This document shows positions 15,699 to 19,687 of a stretch of DNA of 19,687 nucleotides, in pieces. The notes beneath the pieces are model-generated. The model was not told the DNA's origin, searched no databases, and saw only the letters and a program-made list of their open reading frames with translations. The translations under genes and the position numbers were made by a program. The stretch is taken from assembly GCA_023418705.1 (NCBI GenBank), contig JAEZYZ010000508.1, positions 1-19,687 on the forward strand, read 5' to 3'. Every line of letters begins with the position of its first letter. The stretch's first letter is position 1. The DNA is from Pseudomonadota bacterium (GTDB taxonomy: Bacteria > Myxococcota_A > Polyangia > Polyangiales > Polyangiaceae).

Positions 15699-16595
15699 CT
15701 ACGGGTGTTTGCCGGGGGCGTCGAAGACCAGGCGCAGACCGGTGCCGAAGTTCCAGTGCAGCGCTCGATCCTCGAGGTCGGGTCCGTCCGACTTCGAGAA
15801 GTACGTGCCCGCGGCCAGCTCGATGAAGGGGCCGAAGCCGAGGTTCGGGGCGAAGTACCAGTCGCCGCCGAGCTGGACCCGCAGCCACTCCACCCCCGAG
15901 TAGGATCCGGCTTCCAGGTTCGTGACGCGGAAGCCGGGGCCCGCGGCGATCCAGGGGTCGAAGCGGACGCCCTGGACCAGGTGATAGCGGACGAACAGAC
16001 CGGCCGCGATGCTCGACGCGTCGCACGCGCCCGCCTCGCAGGCGTCGTCGCCGTAGCGGATGAACTGGCCCCAGGCGCCAACGGCCACCAGGCGGCTCAC
16101 GCCGACGCCGAGATCGGCCGTCAGCATCCAGCCCGGATCCATCAAGCTCTGCGGAACGTTCCCCTCGAAGTCGCCGAACGGCAGCGCGAAGCCACCACCG
16201 GCGGCCAGGATGAAGTGACCCCCCAGCGTATCGCGCGCCGGGGGCACGGGGACCGGCACGTCATCCGCTTCCTCCTCGGGCGCCGCCACCGCGGGCGGCG
16301 GTTCGCCCCCGCTCGGTGGTGAGGCGTCGGCCTCGGCCGGCTGCGCCGCGGGAGGCGCCCCGGCTTCTGGCGCGGGGCTGGCTTCCGGCGTCGGAGCACC
16401 GACCGGGTCCGGAGCGGGTGCGTTCCCGGTTGCAGGCGAGGCGGCGGGGCCCGGTTCGGCAGGAGCGGGAGCCGGCGCGCCAGGGGCGGGAGCCGGCGCG
16501 GGATCGGAGCCAGGCGGGCCCGACGGCGCCTGTGCGAGCGCGGGCGCCGGCCACGCGGAGAGGGCCGCGATGCCCAGGAGTCGGCAGAAGCGCAT
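15699..16595 (-). CDS. Outer-membrane beta-barrel protein with a Pro/Ala-rich N-terminal linker
   Basis: This 298-residue protein has a Sec signal peptide (MRFCRLLGIAALSAWPAPALA, cut after 21). An extraordinary Pro/Ala/Gly/Glu linker of about 95 residues follows (22-120), ending in an acidic EEEADD. The rest (about 126-298) alternates polar and aromatic residues in strands typical of a small outer-membrane barrel. Examples are HFILAAGGGFALPFG, WMLTADLGVGVSR, WIAAGPGFRV and WLRVQLGGDWYFAPN, with a late strand GTGLRLVF near the C-terminus. Two cysteines (186, 191) in one loop could form a disulfide. The ATG at 16595 is preceded by a weak AGG about 6 bases upstream. The gene converges on the giant TPR gene and is divergent from the FHA/sigma-54 activator 134 bases away, which makes it a candidate target of that regulator. 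The linker could cross peptidoglycan or sit at the surface. No substrate can be named; the porin-like barrel class is inferred from strand pattern. Confidence 0.78.
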   Translation of the reverse strand: MRFCRLLGIAALSAWPAPALAQAPSGPPGSDPAPAPAPGAPAPAPAEPGPAASPATGNAPAPDPVGAPTPEASPAPEAGAPPAAQPAEADASPPSGGEPPPAVAAPEEEADDVPVPVPPARDTLGGHFILAAGGGFALPFGDFEGNVPQSLMDPGWMLTADLGVGVSRLVAVGAWGQFIRYGDDACEAGACDASSIAAGLFVRYHLVQGVRFDPWIAAGPGFRVTNLEAGSYSGVEWLRVQLGGDWYFAPNLGFGPFIELAAGTYFSKSDGPDLEDRALHWNFGTGLRLVFDAPGKHP

Positions 16596-16729
16596 GCGCG
16601 CCTAAGTACTACAGCGCGCTCCCGCGATCTGGTTTTTTGTGCCCGTCAGGCGGGGCGCCGCTGGCAAAGGACGGGATCGTCCGCGGGGCGCGCAACCAGC
16701 CGGTGGGGCGCTCCGATGCGGCGGGCACC
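16596..16729. promoter_or_regulatory. Divergent promoter region: barrel gene (minus) and sigma-54 activator gene (plus)
   Basis: The 134 bases between the two start codons must hold both promoters. A TTTTTT run (16633-16638) and the AT-rich TAAGTACTACA (16603-16613) stand out. I could not find a convincing -24/-12 (TGGCAC-N5-TTGC) or -35/-10 pair on either strand, so the promoter types remain open. Confidence 0.4.
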
Positions 16730-18025
16730 ATGTTCGACTCTGGCCATGCTCCGGAAAGCGGAAGAACCCTCGAAATCACCGGGCTCGAGCACTACGGTCC
16801 CTGGGCCCTGGAGCTCGGCTCGGAGGCTTCCACGCAGGTGGTCCCGCTGGACGCCGGTCGCGAGCTGGTGCTCGGCTCCTCCCCGGCGGCGGACGTTCGG
16901 GTCGAGGACCGGGCCGTCAGCAGCCGTCACTGCTCGGTTCAGGTTCGACCGCACGCGGTGCTGGTGCGCGACCTGGGGTCGAAGAACGGCACCTTCGTCG
17001 GCTCCGGTCGCGTGCCCGCGGCGGAGCTGCGGGGGGACGGCGCGGCCTTCGTCATCGGTCGGACCAGCGTCCGCCTCTGCCGCACCGAAGACCTCGACGC
17101 CGCGCCGCCGGGTGCACCCCTCGACGGCCTGGTGGGTGGCTCCGCCGCCATGCTGCGCGTGGCCGCAGAGGTGCGCCGCCACGCACGGCTGAAGGCGCCG
17201 GTGCTGATCCAGGGCGAGTCCGGCACCGGCAAGGACGTCGTCGCGCGGTGCCTCCATGATCTGAGCGGTCGATCGGGCAGCTACGTCCCGCTCAACGTCG
17301 GCGCCTTGCAGGAGTCGCTCGCCGACGCGGAGCTGTTTGGCCACCGCCGCGGGGCGTTCACCGGCGCCGTCGCCAACCGCCCGGGCGCCTTCGAGCAGGC
17401 GCACGGCGGCAGCCTGTTCCTCGACGAGATCGCCGACCTTGCGCCATCGATTCAGGTGAAGCTCTTGCGCATCGTCGAAGACGGGTTGCTGCGCCCGCTC
17501 GGCGCGACCCGCCCGATGCAGGTCGATGTGAGGGTCGTGTCCGCCTCCTGGGCGTCGCTCGAAGAACGGGTGCAGCAGGGTCGCTTCCGGGCCGACCTCT
17601 TCCATCGCCTGTCGACGGTGGTGCTGCGGCTCCCGCCGCTGCGCAGCCGCACTTCCGACATCCCGGCTTTGAGCGCGGCGCTGCTCCAGCGGATCGCCGG
17701 CGAGACGGGGCGCAAGCGGTTGACGAGCGCGGCGCTCGGACGGCTCGTGTCGTACCCGTGGCCCGGCAACGTGCGTGAGCTGTTCAGCGTGCTGTATCGC
17801 GCGGCCGTGGCGAGCGCTGGGCCCAACATCGACGCCGCGCACATCAAGCTAGAGAGCGCACCACGCGCGTCGCATGGCCCCGGCGCCGCGGAGCGCGCGC
17901 TGCTCATCTTGGCCCAGCACCACGGCAACGTGAGCGCCGCCGCGCGCGCCGCGGGCGTGGCGCGCAGCACCTTTCGCTCCTGGCTCGAGCGGGCCCGCGC
18001 CGAGGGCGCGGACGCGGACGCTTGA
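16730..18025 (+). CDS. Sigma-54-dependent transcriptional activator with an N-terminal FHA domain
   Basis: This 431-residue enhancer-binding protein activates sigma-54 RNA polymerase by ATP hydrolysis. An FHA domain occupies about 44-115 (SSRH 64-67, SKNGTFV 84-90). The AAA+ domain (about 132-365) is complete: Walker A GESGTGKD (162-169), the sigma-54-contact loop GAFTGA (208-213), Walker B GSLFLDEI (227-234), the arginine region RFRADLFHRL (285-294) and PWPGNVREL (343-351). A Fis-type helix-turn-helix closes it (NVSAAARAAGVARSTFRSWL, 400-419). FHA replaces the usual receiver domain, so phosphothreonine from a Ser/Thr kinase is the likely input, a design common in myxobacteria. Translation probably starts at the ATG at 16730. 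An in-frame GTG at 16703 is possible, and neither has a strong ribosome site. The open frame further upstream is only the complement of the barrel gene's Pro/Ala linker. The gene is divergent from that barrel gene. Confidence 0.93.
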   Translation: MFDSGHAPESGRTLEITGLEHYGPWALELGSEASTQVVPLDAGRELVLGSSPAADVRVEDRAVSSRHCSVQVRPHAVLVRDLGSKNGTFVGSGRVPAAELRGDGAAFVIGRTSVRLCRTEDLDAAPPGAPLDGLVGGSAAMLRVAAEVRRHARLKAPVLIQGESGTGKDVVARCLHDLSGRSGSYVPLNVGALQESLADAELFGHRRGAFTGAVANRPGAFEQAHGGSLFLDEIADLAPSIQVKLLRIVEDGLLRPLGATRPMQVDVRVVSASWASLEERVQQGRFRADLFHRLSTVVLRLPPLRSRTSDIPALSAALLQRIAGETGRKRLTSAALGRLVSYPWPGNVRELFSVLYRAAVASAGPNIDAAHIKLESAPRASHGPGAAERALLILAQHHGNVSAAARAAGVARSTFRSWLERARAEGADADA

Positions 18026-18027
18026 GG

Positions 18028-19140
18028 TCAAAATTCGCCGCTCACCGACATGCCCGCGAAGCGCGCGCCGATCACCGGCACGATCGCCGTGTTGCGCCGC
18101 TCGCCTGGCCTGGCCTGCTCCGTCGAGCCGCCGCCGTCGATGAGATAGTAGACGATGGTCCCGGCGGCGCCGACACCGGCGACGACGAACCCCGCGATGG
18201 AGAGGGTCTTGAAGCGATCGCCCTCGTCGACGCGATCGAGGTAGCGCTGGCAAGCGGTGGTGTACGGATCGCCTGGCGCCAAGTTGGCGCAGGGGGCGCC
18301 CGGGTTCTGGGTGGGCGGATCGCCGGTCCGCGCGGCCTCGCGGATCCTCCCGGCGATGTCGTCGGCGCGGTCGTAGCGGTTCTTCGAGGTGAGCGCGAAC
18401 CCGATGCCACCCGCAAGGCCGAGCGCAGTGACCCCAGCGCCCACCCACGCACCGGGCGTCTCGGCAAACCAGCTGAAGAAGGATTGGCTGCTGCGATCGT
18501 CGAACGTCGCTTCGGTCTCCATCAGCGGGTCGGGTTCGTCGGCGACGGTCGGCGCCGGCGCCTTGCGGGCGGACGGGGTGAAATCGACCGTGGTGCTTTG
18601 TCCTGGCTCGGCGATCAGCTCCCGGCGGATCGGCGCGCCCTGCTTGATCGCTTCGAGCTGGTGCGACCCGGGGGCAAGGTACAGGGGCCCTTCGAGGGGC
18701 GACACTCCCTGCTCCTCACCGTCGACCAGGATGCGGTAGCCGCTGTCGGGCGTGGTGACGTGCACCTCCGCGACCTTCTCCTTGGCTGCTGCCAAGCCTC
18801 TCTCGGCCTCGGCGCGCTCGGGCGACTGCGGATCGGGGTTGGTGCGGAGGTAGCGCGCGAAGTGGGTCGCGGCGTCCGCTTCGTGGCCGGAGCGCAGCTC
18901 GCTCTGCGCCAGGTTCAACAACACCGCGGGGTGCTGCTTGAGCGCATACGCCTGCAAAAATGCTGCCCGGGCCTTCTCGTACTCCTTCAAGTCATAGAAG
19001 CGCACGCCTTCTTGGAAGCGCTCGCGCGCCATTTCGGTGGCCGCGTCGTCTGCGGATTGTGCACCGACGGGCAGGGTGGACGTGGCGTGCGCCAAAATGC
19101 CCGCGAGCAACACGACGCGAGTTGGACGTAGCAGCTGCAT
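18028..19140 (-). CDS. Envelope protein with TPR and PEGA domains and two membrane helices
   Basis: From the ATG at 19140 the protein has 370 residues. A signal peptide (hydrophobic core 8-20, cut near VGA|QS at 27) leads to TPR-like helices (about 39-105), then a helical stalk (107-124). A PEGA domain follows (about 125-190), with YRILVDGEEQG and PLYLAPGSHQLEAI, a beta-fold found in bacterial surface and envelope proteins. After a Pro/acidic linker come two membrane helices (about 231-251 and 313-334). The stretch between them holds two cysteines (284, 297), and the tail is beta-like, ending in SVSGEF. TPR and PEGA would be periplasmic. A TTG start at 19170 is open in frame but would bury the signal peptide, so ATG is preferred; neither start has a good ribosome site. 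The gene lies 69 bases after the cut gene at the window's right edge on the same strand and is probably in its operon. Such TPR/PEGA proteins are frequent next to Ser/Thr kinase genes in myxobacteria. The molecular role is unknown. Confidence 0.85.
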   Translation of the reverse strand: MQLLRPTRVVLLAGILAHATSTLPVGAQSADDAATEMARERFQEGVRFYDLKEYEKARAAFLQAYALKQHPAVLLNLAQSELRSGHEADAATHFARYLRTNPDPQSPERAEAERGLAAAKEKVAEVHVTTPDSGYRILVDGEEQGVSPLEGPLYLAPGSHQLEAIKQGAPIRRELIAEPGQSTTVDFTPSARKAPAPTVADEPDPLMETEATFDDRSSQSFFSWFAETPGAWVGAGVTALGLAGGIGFALTSKNRYDRADDIAGRIREAARTGDPPTQNPGAPCANLAPGDPYTTACQRYLDRVDEGDRFKTLSIAGFVVAGVGAAGTIVYYLIDGGGSTEQARPGERRNTAIVPVIGARFAGMSVSGEF

Positions 19141-19180
19141 GGTCGATGGATCGAGGGGGAACCGGGTCAAACAACGAGGC

Positions 19181-19200
19181 AGCGGAAGGGCCTTCCCGCT
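19181..19200 (-). terminator. Possible weak intercistronic hairpin
   Basis: AGCGGAAG at 19181-19188 and CTTCCCGCT at 19192-19200 pair with a bulged C around a GGC loop. On the minus strand the hairpin is followed by GCCTCGTTGTTTG, a broken T-run. It lies between the cut right-edge gene and the TPR/PEGA gene and could attenuate transcription between them. Pairing is short, so it may be chance. Confidence 0.25.
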
Positions 19201-19209
19201 CCGGGGCGC

Positions 19210-19687
19210 TCAGAAAGGCGCCTCGCGGATGATCTTGCCAGGGCCGGATGGCTTGCGAGCGGCGGGCACCTTGCTGCCCTGAGCGGAGCGCGCCGGAGCG
19301 CTGGAGCGAGCGGGCTTGCGCCCCCCAGCAGCCCGCGCGGGAGCGGCCTGGCGCTCCGCGGGCGCAGCGCGCTTGGGGGCACGGTTCGGTGGCGTTCGAG
19401 GCTCGATCCCTTCGCCCTCGCTCGCGCTTTCGAGCGGCGGCTCGAGCTCGGCGGCGGGGGGCGGGGGCGCCGGGTGAGCGACCGCGGGAGCTGCCGGCGG
19501 CGATGGGGCCTCCGGTGCTGGCGCGTCCGTCGAGCTCAGGCCGAACACGGCCGCCAGCGTCGCCAGGACGCCCGCCGCCGCGAGCGCCACCATCAAGGCG
19601 ACGTTGCGCTTGCGCGGCGCGAACACGAGGTCCTCGTCGAGCGTCGACCCGCTGGCGGCAACGCTGGCTGCCGGCGCGGCGCTCGAC
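19210..19687 (-). CDS. Partial gene: membrane-anchored protein C-terminus with Pro/Ala/Arg-rich tail (Ser/Thr kinase tail possible)
   Basis: The frame is open to the right edge, so the 5' part of the gene is missing; a GTG inside it (19626) is not the real start. The visible 158 residues begin with a Ser/Ala linker (STLDEDLVFAPRKRN). One membrane helix follows (NVALMVALAAAGVLATLAAVFG). A tail of about 115 residues is first Pro/Ala/Glu-rich and then basic (many Arg/Lys/Ala), ending PGKIIREAPF. Basic residues before the helix put the N-terminal side in the cytoplasm and the tail outside. This layout (cytoplasmic domain, one helix, low-complexity outer tail) is typical of myxobacterial Ser/Thr protein kinases. 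The partner gene downstream (TPR/PEGA) fits that, but no kinase motif is inside the window. Other single-pass signalling proteins are equally possible. Confidence 0.65.
   Translation of the reverse strand, partial: SSAAPAASVAASGSTLDEDLVFAPRKRNVALMVALAAAGVLATLAAVFGLSSTDAPAPEAPSPPAAPAVAHPAPPPPAAELEPPLESASEGEGIEPRTPPNRAPKRAAPAERQAAPARAAGGRKPARSSAPARSAQGSKVPAARKPSGPGKIIREAPF

Noticed and set aside
16316..16729. 138-residue N-terminal extension of the sigma-54 activator
   Set aside because: It is the complement of the barrel gene's Pro/Ala linker, giving Arg/Pro-rich sequence with no domain. FHA starts soon after the ATG at 16730.
16646..17842. Reverse-strand open frame of 398 codons opposite the activator
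   Set aside because: The activator's Walker A, GAFTGA and Walker B motifs are on the plus strand; the reverse frame is a shadow.
18022..19131. Plus-strand open frame of 369 codons opposite the TPR/PEGA gene
   Set aside because: The minus strand encodes a signal peptide, TPR, PEGA and two membrane helices; the plus frame has no comparable features.

Overview
The window is high-GC DNA that reads as a chromosomal piece from a myxobacterium (phylum Myxococcota), most plausibly a Polyangiales/Sorangium-type genome. The grounds are an AgmX/PglI-type C-terminal domain, an 11.3-kb gene for a TPR-only giant protein, an FHA-gated sigma-54 activator, a TPR/PEGA protein, and proteins with long Pro/Ala-rich linkers. 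I see no tRNA, rRNA, IS element, CRISPR array or phage gene.

Layout. (1) Bases 1-312 are non-coding and end in a good sigma-70 promoter (244-273). It drives a small secreted protein (313-582) and an inner-membrane FHA-TM-TonB-like protein (687-2741), closed by a strong hairpin terminator (2765-2809). (2) After a 456-base gap come a TPR lipoprotein (3198-4130) and a giant cytoplasmic TPR protein of 3760 residues (4309-15591). The giant has about 40 repeats of about 74 residues and ends in what looks like a dead M48-type peptidase domain. (3) A hairpin (15608-15637) separates this block from a convergent outer-membrane beta-barrel gene (15699-16595, minus). That gene is divergent from an FHA/sigma-54 activator (16730-18025, plus). 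(4) On the minus strand, the membrane-anchored tail of a protein cut by the window edge (19210-19687) precedes a TPR/PEGA envelope protein (18028-19140). The PEGA gene's stop lies 2 bases from the activator's stop.

How it may work. The left three large genes match in kind, from memory of the Myxococcus xanthus literature, the gliding/spore-coat (Glt/Agl/Nfs) trans-envelope machine. The FHA-TM-TonB protein is like GltG/PglI (or NfsG/AgmX), the TPR lipoprotein like GltE/AglT, and the giant TPR protein like GltI/AgmK. The expected picture is a cytoplasmic TPR scaffold and an FHA phospho-sensor coupled through one membrane segment and a TonB-like periplasmic domain to an outer-membrane lipoprotein. 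The leading 89-residue secreted protein would be an uncharacterised partner. The right-hand genes form a regulatory/envelope neighbourhood in which an FHA domain may link Ser/Thr phosphorylation to sigma-54 transcription of the adjacent barrel gene. The component kinds are seen in the sequence; the assignment to gliding, spore coat or another envelope process is inference.
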